From assembly GCA_030625465.1 (NCBI GenBank), contig DAOUQS010000077.1, forward strand, positions 1-8,216: 8,216 nucleotides of DNA, read 5' to 3'. This DNA is from Amylibacter sp. GTDB lineage: Bacteria; Pseudomonadota; Alphaproteobacteria; Rhodobacterales; Rhodobacteraceae. The position numbers and the translations under genes are program-made. This document shows, piece after piece, positions 1-5,988 of this stretch (positions are counted from its first letter, which is position 1; every line of letters begins with the position of its first letter). Under the pieces are notes generated by a model. The model did not search any database. It was not told the origin of the DNA and saw only the letters and a list, made by a program, of their open reading frames with translations.

Positions 1-176
1 TGCTCAAGAGACTCATCAGCAACAATGGGTGGCTTTGAAAACCGCTTCATCCAAGCGTAAAGCGAATGCGTGCTTACGCCCAAACGCTTGGAAACATCCG
101 CTACAGAATAGCCACGTTCGGTAATTTGCTTAATCGCATCTATCTTGAATTCTTCTGTGAATTTAGGTCGTGTCAT
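1..176 (-). CDS. IS3-family transposase OrfA, N-terminal part (truncated by window edge)
   Basis: The reading frame starts at the ATG at 176 and stays open to the window edge (58 codons). The product begins MTRPKFTEEFKIDAIKQIT and has the helix-turn-helix signature typical of IS3/IS911 OrfA: a basic start with F-x-x-E-F-K, then GYSVADVSKRLGV followed by SLYAWMKRF. OrfA binds the terminal repeats, and in this family a programmed frameshift into orfB makes the full DDE transposase; neither is visible here. The start is supported by AAGGAGAA, five bases upstream. The gene is antisense to the start of a chimeric open frame (170-826) that runs out of the IS into the disrupted recombinase. Identity to family is firm; the exact IS name cannot be given from the sequence alone. 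Confidence 0.88.
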   Translation of the reverse strand, partial: MTRPKFTEEFKIDAIKQITERGYSVADVSKRLGVSTHSLYAWMKRFSKPPIVADESLE

Positions 177-235
177 TGAGTTCTCCTTGCCTCGTTTTTA
201 GGGGACAAGGTGTCTACAATTCTAGGGGCTATTCA
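1..235 (-). mobile_element. IS3-family insertion sequence, upstream end only (runs off left edge)
   Basis: The minus strand read from 235 begins TGAATAGCCCCTAGAATTG and continues with GTAGACACC, which has the form of an IS3-family terminal inverted repeat (TG at the tip, a CCCC block, then TGGACA/TAGACA-like bases). About 58 bases further in, a ribosome binding site AAGGAGAA precedes the first IS gene. Recombinase coding sequence resumes directly at 236, so the tip is placed at 235 with an uncertainty of one or two bases. Only this end is in the window, so the other terminus, orfB and the target-site duplication (3-4 bases in this family, expected to begin AAC at 236) cannot be checked. The segment is visibly more AT-rich than the neighbouring chromosome. 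Confidence 0.8.
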
Positions 236-826
236 AACTGCCACAAACTGCCCCGGCTCTATCAGGTGGACCGCTCTGAGATTGTTTGGACGTCTGCGGA
301 TCGTGAGGCAATTGACGCTAAAGCCCCGGAGTGGGTGCGGCGCATTCTTTGTGTGGCCTCCGAAACCGGCCTGCGGCCTGGTGATCTGATCAAGCTGACC
401 ACTGGCGCAGTTGAGAAAACTCCGGCTGGGCGGCGTCTGCGTGTCCGCACGAACAAACGCGGACGAATGGCACATATTCCTATCACGCCCAAACTAGCCA
501 AGGTGATCGACACTACGCCGCGCGACCGCCTCTTGATCCTAACCAACGCCAGCGGGGATCAATTGACTGAACACCGAGCCTCTGAGGGTCTGCGGCAGTG
601 GCGGGATAAGGCGGGGCTGAGCCGCGATCTGCGCCTACAGGATTGTCGGGGTACGGCTGCAACCCGGCTTCTGAATGCCGGACTGAGCCTGTCTGAAATC
701 GCCAACCACATGGGGTGGTCCATCCGCCACGCCGCGAACGTCATTGAGCATTACGCCCGTGTTTCACTGGGCGAAACGGATGCTGTGCTGGTTAAGCTGG
801 CACAAGCGAAAGGGGGTGAACAGTGA
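236..826 (+). pseudogene. Tyrosine recombinase/phage integrase, 5' end removed by IS insertion
   Basis: About 196 residues of a site-specific tyrosine recombinase remain, covering the end of the core-binding region and the whole catalytic domain. Visible catalytic elements are the first Arg in TGLRPGDL (codon 374-376), a Lys in RTNKRGR, the box QDCRGTAATR with the second Arg at 647-649, the H-MGW turn, and the nucleophile Tyr in EHYARV (752-754). The usual His of the H-x-x-R box is Gln here. The N-terminal arm and SAM-like domain are missing because an IS3 element ends at 235. An open frame continues backwards to a GTG at 170, but those residues are antisense IS sequence and not integrase. 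The family catalyses integration and excision of prophages or islands. Its 3' end lies 74 bases from tRNA-Cys, the likely attachment site. Probably inactive unless the IS supplies expression of a fragment. Confidence 0.85.
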
Positions 827-853
827 ACAAAACTGTAAACGCCCATGTAAACC

Positions 854-866
854 GCGCAGTCTGCGC
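854..866. repeat. Short perfect inverted repeat between integrase and tRNA-Cys
   Basis: GCGCAG-T-CTGCGC is a 13-base palindrome with a single central base. It sits between the integrase stop (826) and the tRNA-Cys 3' end (901), in the interval where an attachment site and accessory-protein sites of a tRNA-integrated element are expected. No function can be read from it directly, and a chance occurrence is possible. Confidence 0.35.
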
Positions 867-900
867 AATCCAAAAGGAGAGCCAAGTGCTTGAAAATAAA

Positions 901-974
901 TGGAGGCGAGTGCGGGAATCGAACCCGCGTACACGGATTTGCAATCCGCTGCGTCACCACTCCGCCAACTCGCC
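901..974 (-). tRNA. tRNA-Cys (anticodon GCA), CCA encoded
   Basis: The minus strand folds into a complete tRNA of 74 bases. The acceptor arms GGCGAGT and ACTCGCC pair perfectly, the discriminator is T as expected for Cys, and a genomic CCA follows (901-903). The anticodon stem-loop CGGATTGCAAATCCG carries the GCA anticodon, and the T arm CGGGTTCGATTCCCG is standard. It delivers cysteine to the ribosome. Its 3' end faces the disrupted integrase, so the 3' half of this gene is the likely attB of the element to the left; integration normally rebuilds an intact tRNA, as seen here. Short plus-strand open frames across it, with products containing WRRVRESNP or GGECGNRTRV, are the familiar spurious antisense-tRNA translations. 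Confidence 0.97.
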
Positions 975-991
975 GCACATGGTGTTTGCTG

Positions 992-1020
992 GCTATAACA
1001 ACAGGATATGATCGGTGCAA
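992..1020 (-). promoter_or_regulatory. Putative sigma-70-type promoter of tRNA-Cys
   Basis: On the minus strand TTGCAC (1020-1015) and TATAGC (997-992) are separated by exactly 17 bases. A start near 985 would give a leader of about ten bases before the tRNA 5' end at 974. The -10 matches the consensus at four positions and the -35 at three, so this is plausible by position but not certain. Confidence 0.4.
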
Positions 1021-1032
1021 GGGCGAATGCAG

Positions 1033-1062
1033 GCGGGTTTGGAACATCGGCTTGAAACCCGC
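1033..1062. repeat. Inverted repeat with 8-base arms upstream of tRNA-Cys and cobQ
   Basis: GCGGGTTT (1033-1040) and AAACCCGC (1055-1062) are perfect inverted copies separated by 14 bases. There is no T-tract on either side, so it does not look like an intrinsic terminator. It lies just upstream of the putative tRNA-Cys promoter and about 150 bases before cobQ. It might be an operator or an RNA hairpin, and the sequence does not decide. Confidence 0.4.
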
Positions 1063-1089
1063 TGTCACATAGAAAAGAAATATCCGCTA

Positions 1090-1131
1090 ATAGCCCGCCA
1101 ATGATTGCAGCAGCCGTGATTTTCGGGCTAT
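1090..1131. repeat. Inverted repeat with 8-base arms in the cobQ upstream region
   Basis: ATAGCCCG (1090-1097) and CGGGCTAT (1124-1131) are perfect inverted copies around a 26-base loop, in the non-coding stretch before cobQ. On the plus strand the second arm is followed by CTGGTTTTG, a weak T-rich run. It could be a leader structure of the cobQ transcript or a weak terminator. I see no conserved B12-box sequence here, so a cobalamin riboswitch is not supported. Confidence 0.35.
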
Positions 1132-1211
1132 CTGGTTTTGCAAAGGTCGCTGCGGCGCGCAGATGTCATCGGGGTCTTTGGGTTAACGTGAAGCGAAGTA
1201 TAGGACAGCAT

Positions 1212-2660
1212 ATGGCCAAGTCCATCATGATCCAGGGGGCTGGGTCGAATGTGGGGAAATCAATGATTGTGGCAGGGATTTGCCGTGCCGCGGTCAAGCG
1301 CGGCCTGTCCGTGCGCCCGTTCAAGCCGCAAAATATGTCCAACAATGCGGCCGTTACCGCAGATGGTGGTGAAATCGGTCGCGCGCAAGCGCTGCAAGCA
1401 CTGGCCTGCGGCGTGCCTGCGATCACGGATATGAACCCGGTTTTGCTAAAGCCGGAAACCGATATCGGGGCGCAGGTGATTGTTCAGGGCCAACGGCTGA
1501 CAACGGTCAAAGCGCGCGATTATGCCAAGTTGAAACCAACACTGATGGCGTCGGTTCTGGAAAGTTTTCAGCGTCTGGGCCAAGGCGTCGATCTGATCGT
1601 GGTCGAAGGCGCCGGCAGTCCGGCTGAAACCAATCTGCGGGTTGGCGATATTGCCAACATGGGCTTTGCGGAAGCGGCCGACGTGCCTGTTGTGCTGGTT
1701 GGCGACATTGATCGTGGCGGGGTGATTGCGCAGATTGTCGGCACGCATGTGATCCTGCCAAAAGCTGACCGCGACCGTATCAAAGCCTTTGCTATCAACA
1801 AGTTCCGTGGTGATGCAAGTCTGTTCAATGATGGCCTGTCCGAGATTGTGACACGCACAAATTGGGGCAACCTTGGCGTGATCCCGTGGTTTGCCGATGC
1901 GATGAAATTACCTGCCGAGGATGCGCTGGATATCATCAGCACGCCCGCGACCACAGGTTTCAAAATTGTGGTGCCGCAACTGTCGCGGATCGCCAATTTT
2001 GATGATCTTGATCCGCTGCGTCTTGACCCCAACATATCTGTTCACATGGTTCCCGCAGGGCAACCGTTACCGCTGGATGCCGATCTGGTTTTGATCCCGG
2101 GGTCGAAATCCACCATCGGTGATCTGGCCTTTTTCAAAGCGCAGGGCTGGGATGTTGATCTGGCAGCACATGTGCGCCGTGGCGGGCATGTGCTGGGCAT
2201 TTGCGGTGGCTATCAAATGCTGGGGCGTGAAATCCATGATCCGGACGGGATCGAAGGGCAGGCGGGTCGGCACCAGGGTTTGGGCTTGCTGGATGTCACC
2301 ACGGTCATGCACCCCGAAAAACGTCTGGCGCAGGTTTCTGGGACCTATACTTCAACGGGTGATGCCATCACCGGATATGAAATTCATATCGGGAAAACCA
2401 AAGGCGCGGATTGTGCGCGTGCATGGTTGAAACTTGACGGAAAAATGGAAGGTGCGGCCTCTGAAAACGGGCGTATCATGGGCTGTTACATACACGGGCT
2501 GTTTTCGGCGGATGCCTTTCGCGCGGCTTTTTTACGCAAGCTTGGGGCGTCATCCGGGGTTTTCAATTATGATGCCCGGATTGAACAGGTGTTGGATGAT
2601 CTGGCCGCACATATCGAGGCCCATATGGATATGGACAAGCTGCTTTCCCTTGCGAAATAA
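1212..2660 (+). CDS. cobQ: Cobyric acid synthase CobQ (glutamine-hydrolysing)
   Basis: This cytoplasmic enzyme amidates four side-chain carboxylates of adenosylcobyrinic acid a,c-diamide, using glutamine and ATP, to give adenosylcobyric acid late in cobalamin synthesis. The 482-residue product has the normal family length. Residues 1 to about 230 form the P-loop-like ATP domain: [10 protein letters not shown] at 8-17, then [13 protein letters not shown] with DGGEIGRAQ, and later VEGAGSPAE and [10 protein letters not shown]. From about 245 comes the class I-like amidotransferase domain, with [10 protein letters not shown] near 261, nucleophile Cys331 in [11 protein letters not shown] and His428 in GCYIHGLF. 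I chose the ATG at 1212 because the homologous sequence starts there and AGGA lies six bases upstream; the frame stays open to an ATG at 1101, but that extension does not look like CobQ. No other cobalamin genes are in view. It ends two bases from the convergent PopZ-like gene, with no terminator between them. Confidence 0.96.
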   Translation: MAKSIMIQGAGSNVGKSMIVAGICRAAVKRGLSVRPFKPQNMSNNAAVTADGGEIGRAQALQALACGVPAITDMNPVLLKPETDIGAQVIVQGQRLTTVKARDYAKLKPTLMASVLESFQRLGQGVDLIVVEGAGSPAETNLRVGDIANMGFAEAADVPVVLVGDIDRGGVIAQIVGTHVILPKADRDRIKAFAINKFRGDASLFNDGLSEIVTRTNWGNLGVIPWFADAMKLPAEDALDIISTPATTGFKIVVPQLSRIANFDDLDPLRLDPNISVHMVPAGQPLPLDADLVLIPGSKSTIGDLAFFKAQGWDVDLAAHVRRGGHVLGICGGYQMLGREIHDPDGIEGQAGRHQGLGLLDVTTVMHPEKRLAQVSGTYTSTGDAITGYEIHIGKTKGADCARAWLKLDGKMEGAASENGRIMGCYIHGLFSADAFRAAFLRKLGASSGVFNYDARIEQVLDDLAAHIEAHMDMDKLLSLAK

Positions 2661-2662
2661 GC

Positions 2663-3640
2663 TTATTCTACGTCGCGGTTTGCCAGTGCAAGCTGGATTT
2701 CACGGCGCACAAGTTTGCGCACATTGCGGGTGATACGATCGCCAAGATCGCCTTGCAGCTCGGACCTGACCAATTCACTGACAATCAGACGCAAGGCTTC
2801 TTCGCTAATGTGCTGTATGCTGGAGTGCTCATCGGTTTCGGTTTCGTCTGCCGCTACGGCTTCATTGCTTTCAGCATCATCCGGTAATGTTATTTCTGCG
2901 GTATCTTCATCAGGGATTGCCTGAACTTCGGTTTCAGCATCATCCGCGTCGACTGTTTCAACGTCACCCTGATCAGGCACATCGTTCGTTGTCGCTTCAG
3001 CCGTATTCGTGGCCATTGCAGGTTGTAGAAACAATGTTTCCGGCTTTTCAGTTGGTATATCAGCGGATTCGTCAACGTCGACTGTTTCTTCCGCGTTGAT
3101 TTCTGAAGATTCCTCAACCTGAGTATCAGCTACTTCGGCAGGGATATCAGTCTCTTCCTCAACCTGCGCATCAGCTACGTCAGCAACAGCCTCAACCTTT
3201 TCCTCAACCTGAGTATCAGCTACTTCAACAACAGACTCGGCCTCTTCTTCAACCTGAGCATCCGCTATTTCAGCAAGGATATCAGTCTCTTCCTCAACCT
3301 GCACATCTTCTTCTTCAACAACCGCATCAGCCTTCTTCTCGACCAGTTTTTCCTGGGTGATTTTGGCGATTGAGGCATTCATTCTTTCGACAAAGCTTGG
3401 CAGTTTCGCTGTTGGTTCAGCCACAGTTTCTTCAACGGTTTCTGCGACGATTTTTTCGGCGGGTTCTTCGGCCTGAGGTTTCAGCGTTTCTGTGGGCTTA
3501 ATCTCTATAATGTCCACTTCTTTCAGAAACACCGGCGTCTCTTTCGGGCGTTCCGGGGCCGTGGGCTGTCCATCGGCCACCAAGCGGCGGATCGACGATA
3601 ATACGTCTTCGATACTGTCTAGTTTGTCTGCTTCGGACAT
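2663..3640 (-). CDS. PopZ-like (DUF2497-type) acidic protein with internal tandem repeats
   Basis: The 325-residue product has a conserved head, a long acidic low-complexity middle and a conserved helical tail. The head, KLDSIEDVLSSIRRLVADG (residues 6-24), closely resembles the N-terminal helix of the Caulobacter polar organiser PopZ (MEEILASIRRII-type). The tail from about residue 280 (EEALRLIVSELVRSEL, then basic/hydrophobic VRKLVRREIQLAL) resembles the C-terminal assembly region of DUF2497 proteins. The middle is rich in Glu, Asp, Val, Ala and Thr, as in the disordered linker of PopZ. In the family, PopZ forms a polar scaffold that anchors the ParB-origin complex; that role is inferred here. 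The neighbourhood (tolC before it, valS nearby) matches my recollection of popZ loci. The start at 3640 has GAGG seven bases upstream. It is longer than Caulobacter PopZ (about 177 residues), largely through the repeats. Expression may come from its own promoter in the 152-base gap after tolC. Confidence 0.75.
   Translation of the reverse strand: MSEADKLDSIEDVLSSIRRLVADGQPTAPERPKETPVFLKEVDIIEIKPTETLKPQAEEPAEKIVAETVEETVAEPTAKLPSFVERMNASIAKITQEKLVEKKADAVVEEEDVQVEEETDILAEIADAQVEEEAESVVEVADTQVEEKVEAVADVADAQVEEETDIPAEVADTQVEESSEINAEETVDVDESADIPTEKPETLFLQPAMATNTAEATTNDVPDQGDVETVDADDAETEVQAIPDEDTAEITLPDDAESNEAVAADETETDEHSSIQHISEEALRLIVSELVRSELQGDLGDRITRNVRKLVRREIQLALANRDVE
3077..3301 (-). repeat. 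45-base (15-residue) tandem repeat in the PopZ-like gene, about five copies
   Basis: On the minus strand, units start with CAG at 3301, 3256, 3211, 3166 and 3121, exactly 45 bases apart. They encode QVEEETDILAEIADA, QVEEEAESVVEVADT, QVEEKVEAVADVADA, QVEEETDIPAEVADT and a degenerate fifth copy beginning QVEESSEI, covering residues 114-188. Copies one and four are nearly identical at the DNA level, so the duplication appears recent. Copy number probably varies between strains (inference). The repeat is in frame and coding, so it is not a CRISPR array. Confidence 0.9.
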
Positions 3641-3669
3641 GAGGTCCCTCGAGTTTTATTTTTTTAGGG

Positions 3670-3698
3670 ATGTTAGCCAGTTTCGCAGTTTCAAACAA
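3670..3698 (-). promoter_or_regulatory. Putative promoter of the PopZ-like gene
   Basis: On the minus strand TTGTTT (3698-3693) and TAACAT (3675-3670) lie 17 bases apart. Transcription would start near 3663, about 20 bases before the ATG at 3640. The -35 hexamer is part of one arm of a 13-base inverted repeat, which would suit a repressor site. The hexamers are imperfect, so this is a suggestion from spacing and position only. Confidence 0.3.
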
Positions 3699-3716
3699 TA
3701 CTGTTGTTTGAAACTG
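3686..3716. repeat. Perfect 13-base inverted repeat between tolC and the PopZ-like gene
   Basis: CAGTTTCAAACAA (3686-3698) and TTGTTTGAAACTG (3704-3716) are perfect inverted copies around the 5-base centre TACTG. A third partial copy, CAGTTTC, lies at 3678-3684. On the minus strand the hairpin is followed by an A-rich rather than T-rich stretch, so it is not a canonical terminator for tolC. Position 46 bases before the ATG and overlap with a possible -35 favour an operator, but a transcript-end hairpin stabilising tolC mRNA is also possible. Confidence 0.6.
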
Positions 3717-3743
3717 GTTGATGAACAATGAATATCAATTCCG

Positions 3744-3772
3744 AAAAGAATAAGACGATGCAAATGCGCATC
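3744..3772 (-). terminator. Weak candidate terminator downstream of tolC
   Basis: Reading the minus strand, GATGC and GCATC form a five-base-pair stem around GCATTT (3772-3757), followed by GTCTTATTCTTTT. The T-rich tail suits intrinsic termination 21 bases after the tolC stop, but the stem is short and weak, so read-through into the PopZ-like gene is likely. Confidence 0.22.
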
Positions 3773-3792
3773 ACCAGACAGGATGGCGCGTC

Positions 3793-5184
3793 CTAATTGC
3801 CGCTTAGCCGCATTATTTTATCCATCTTTTTCTGCCGTTCGGTGCCAAACAGGTTGGTGCCACTGACCGTATTGTAGTTCACATCCGGATTATAGCTTTC
3901 GATCCCAAGGCCCAGATGGTCGACTGTCAGCAAGCCCATTGCCGCCAGAACGCCATATGCGCTTACGTATTCATTACGAATTGCCGCGACCAGATCGTTT
4001 TGTGCGCGCAGTAAATCCTGTTCTGAATTCAACACGTCAAGCGTTGTACGTGCGCCCAATTTGGCTTCTTCACTGGCGCCTTCAAATGCGATTTTGGCTG
4101 CACTGACTTGTTTCCTGCGGGCGGCAATGCTGGCTTTTGATGCGGTCCATATGGCATAAGTGCTTTTTACATTCTCGCGCACCTGAAGGCCCGCAAGTTG
4201 CAATTCAGCTTTTCTTTGATCCAGAAATGCCAAAGCTTGGCGTTGGCCACTGTTCAGCCGGCCGCCTTGGTAAATCGGTTGAAACACATCCAGCCCTATT
4301 GTGCTGAAGGTTTGTTTGTCATTCACGGTGGGGCCGGTGCTGTTGTTATTGCTACGCACAACGCTCGCGTTGGCCGATACGGTTGGCAATAGTCTACCAC
4401 GCGCAATTGCTGCACCTTTTTCGGCGGCTTTGACTGCGAATTGTTGTTGTAAAATGCTTGGGTGTCTTGAAATGGCAACCGCCTCGGCGGCTTCCGAGGT
4501 TGCAGGCAGTTTCGGTGTTGTCGGTGGTATGCGTAAATCCTTGGGCGCAGAGCCGATGGTTGTGATGTAAAAGTTGATGGACCGCTTCAGGTTTGAACGG
4601 CCTGTTTGCAGATCACTTTCAGATGCGGCAAGCCGTGATTCTGCTTGTGCCACGTCTGTGCGGGTAACTTCGCCCACTTCAAAGCGTTCGCTTGCCGCGC
4701 GCACTTCTTCGCTTAGCACCCTGACGCTGTTCAGGCCCAGTTGGACGTTGCGTTGGTCCCGACGGACATCCATGTATGCGGTTACCGCGTTAAGCAATAC
4801 CGCTTGTTCGGTGGCGATCAGGGATTGGCGTCCACCCAGAACATCGTAACGGGCTTGATCGACGCTGTTCAGCAAAGTGCCACCAGCATATATCGGAATA
4901 GATGCTGTTATGAAAACATTGCTGGACGGCGTTGTGTTTATTGTCCCGGCAGAGCTATCGCTGCGGCTGGTGGCAGCACCGGCACTGACGACCGGCTCCA
5001 ACGCACCTTTGGCTTGGCGCACACCTTCATCAACCGCACGCAATCCCGAACGTCCGACGCGTAACGCCGGGTTGGTTTGGTAAGCCTGTATCAGGGCATC
5101 TGCCAATGTGGTTGCGTAAACTGGCGCTGTGGTTGTGACCAGTACGCTTAAGACGGATGCTGTAAAAGCTGTGGAAAGTTTCAT
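3793..5184 (-). CDS. tolC: TolC-family outer-membrane efflux/type I secretion protein
   Basis: The 463-residue precursor starts with a signal peptide (MKLSTAFTASVLSVLVTTTA, likely cut after VYA at residue 24) followed by TLADALIQAYQTNPALR, the standard opening of mature TolC proteins. Two homologous outer-membrane efflux repeats follow. The first contains the SDSSAGTINTTPSSN strand region and the long helix DQRNVQLGLNSVRVLSEEV with FEVGEVTRTDVAQAESRLA. The second contains IYQGGRLNSGQRQALAFLDQ and the hallmark AKLGARTTLDVLNSEQDLL. TolC trimers form the outer-membrane channel for tripartite drug pumps and type I secretion systems. The start at 5184 follows the signal-peptide logic and has GGGGGA about ten bases upstream; an open extension to 5259 lacks a signal sequence. 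It lies 34 bases after the methyltransferase gene and is probably co-transcribed with it. No membrane-fusion or pump gene is present locally, so its partners are unknown. Confidence 0.94.
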   Translation of the reverse strand: MKLSTAFTASVLSVLVTTTAPVYATTLADALIQAYQTNPALRVGRSGLRAVDEGVRQAKGALEPVVSAGAATSRSDSSAGTINTTPSSNVFITASIPIYAGGTLLNSVDQARYDVLGGRQSLIATEQAVLLNAVTAYMDVRRDQRNVQLGLNSVRVLSEEVRAASERFEVGEVTRTDVAQAESRLAASESDLQTGRSNLKRSINFYITTIGSAPKDLRIPPTTPKLPATSEAAEAVAISRHPSILQQQFAVKAAEKGAAIARGRLLPTVSANASVVRSNNNSTGPTVNDKQTFSTIGLDVFQPIYQGGRLNSGQRQALAFLDQRKAELQLAGLQVRENVKSTYAIWTASKASIAARRKQVSAAKIAFEGASEEAKLGARTTLDVLNSEQDLLRAQNDLVAAIRNEYVSAYGVLAAMGLLTVDHLGLGIESYNPDVNYNTVSGTNLFGTERQKKMDKIMRLSGN

Positions 5185-5218
5185 CAATGTGTGATCCCCC
5201 GGATTCTGAATAATTGCT

Positions 5219-5875
5219 TTATGTAAAATTAAATTCTGGTTTGGTTTCGAAGCCGTCAATCAGTGGCGCAGACGCGTCGAACGCTGATCGCCATGACAGT
5301 TTCTGGTTTGTTTTATAGCCAATGCGGCATTCACCGTGGGTTTTATCGCGAAATATTGCGCATATCCGCCCACCGTCTTTTAGCTGCCTGACCAAAGCAT
5401 CTGGTATTTCATCAACAGCACCTTGTAAAATGATCGCGTCATAAGGGCCGTTCTTGGCATTGCCGTCTGTCAGCGCGCCACTTGTGACATATGCGTTGTC
5501 CACGGATTGTGCGCTAAGCGTGGCCGAGGCCTCTTCCGCCATTTTCGCATCACTTTCCACCGCAACAACAGCTTCGGCCATTGATGCAAGTATCGCCGTT
5601 GAATAACCCAGCCCGCAGCCCAGATCCAGAACCAGCTCGTCGGACTGTACGTTCAATGCGTCAAGCATCTTCGCATAAGTCCGCCCATCCAGTATGGCAC
5701 GGCCACCGTCCAGCACGATATGTTCCCCGGCGTAGGCAATAGGGCGTGTTCCTGTTGGAACATAAGCTTCACGCGGGGTGCTTAAAAACGCCTCTAAAAT
5801 CGGATATTTCGTAACATCAGACGGGCGGATTTGGCAGTCTACCATTGCGGTGCGTGCCGTTTTATAGTCGGTCAT
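5219..5875 (-). CDS. Protein-L-isoaspartate O-methyltransferase-like SAM methyltransferase (divergent)
   Basis: The 218-residue product aligns by eye with PIMT (Pcm), which methylates isoaspartyl residues in damaged proteins. AFLSTPREAYVP (29-40) matches the family's VPRE-x-FVP segment. VLDLGCGLGYSTAILA (82-97) is the SAM-binding motif I, followed by acidic Glu107. YDAIILQGAVDEIP and LKDGGRICAIF match the later strands. However, the segment where canonical enzymes have an ISQP-type motif reads DGGRAILDGRTYAKML (56-71), and the TAAP-type motif is replaced by QGAVDEIP. It may therefore be a PIMT relative with another substrate. The ATG at 5875 has AAGG seven bases upstream; a longer open frame to 5923 has no support. 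It sits upstream of tolC, a pairing I recall as common in alphaproteobacteria. An inverted repeat at 5899-5924 lies in its upstream region. Confidence 0.82.
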   Translation of the reverse strand: MTDYKTARTAMVDCQIRPSDVTKYPILEAFLSTPREAYVPTGTRPIAYAGEHIVLDGGRAILDGRTYAKMLDALNVQSDELVLDLGCGLGYSTAILASMAEAVVAVESDAKMAEEASATLSAQSVDNAYVTSGALTDGNAKNGPYDAIILQGAVDEIPDALVRQLKDGGRICAIFRDKTHGECRIGYKTNQKLSWRSAFDASAPLIDGFETKPEFNFT

Positions 5876-5898
5876 TCGTTTACCTTGTCTTGTAATCT

Positions 5899-5924
5899 TG
5901 TGGCAATCGATATCTTTTGCCACA
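5899..5924. repeat. 8-base inverted repeat upstream of the methyltransferase-tolC pair, possible operator
   Basis: TGTGGCAA (5899-5906) and TTGCCACA (5917-5924) are perfect inverted copies separated by ten bases with an AT-rich core containing ATCGATAT. The nearer arm is about 24 bases before the methyltransferase ATG at 5875. Half-site size and spacing resemble a dimeric regulator site; an RNA hairpin in the leader is the alternative. No T-tract follows on the minus strand. Confidence 0.5.
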
Positions 5925-5932
5925 GTTCAGGG

Positions 5933-5948
5933 GCTTGGGCAACCAAGC
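5933..5948. repeat. Short hairpin after the DUF2235 gene
   Basis: GCTTGG and CCAAGC form a six-base-pair stem around a four-base loop (TTGC on the minus strand, GCAA on the plus strand). It lies about 41 bases beyond the stop of the DUF2235 gene. No T-run follows on the minus strand, so it is at best a factor-assisted terminator or an RNA-stabilising hairpin. Confidence 0.35.
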
Positions 5949-5988
5949 AGCGTAAAGTTTCTTTGTCTGTTGCACGCTTTATCCGTGT

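Noticed and set aside
823..1072. Two short plus-strand open frames (823-1011 and 890-1072)
   Set aside because: They run across the antisense strand of tRNA-Cys and give the well-known artefact peptides (WRRVRESNP, GGECGNRTRV); no independent coding evidence.
1101..1211. N-terminal extension of CobQ to the ATG at 1101
   Set aside because: CobQ homology begins at the ATG at 1212, which has a ribosome binding site; the extension has no family similarity and contains an inverted-repeat arm.
1012..1211. Cobalamin riboswitch before cobQ
   Set aside because: No B12-box-like conserved segment or multi-stem layout could be found in the roughly 200 bases upstream of cobQ.
3077..3301. CRISPR-like regular repeat
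   Set aside because: Units are contiguous, in frame, 45 bases with no spacers, and encode an acidic repeat in a protein.
3686..3716. Intrinsic terminator for tolC
   Set aside because: The hairpin is strong but is followed by an A-rich stretch on the minus strand, not a T-tract; kept as an inverted repeat of unknown role.
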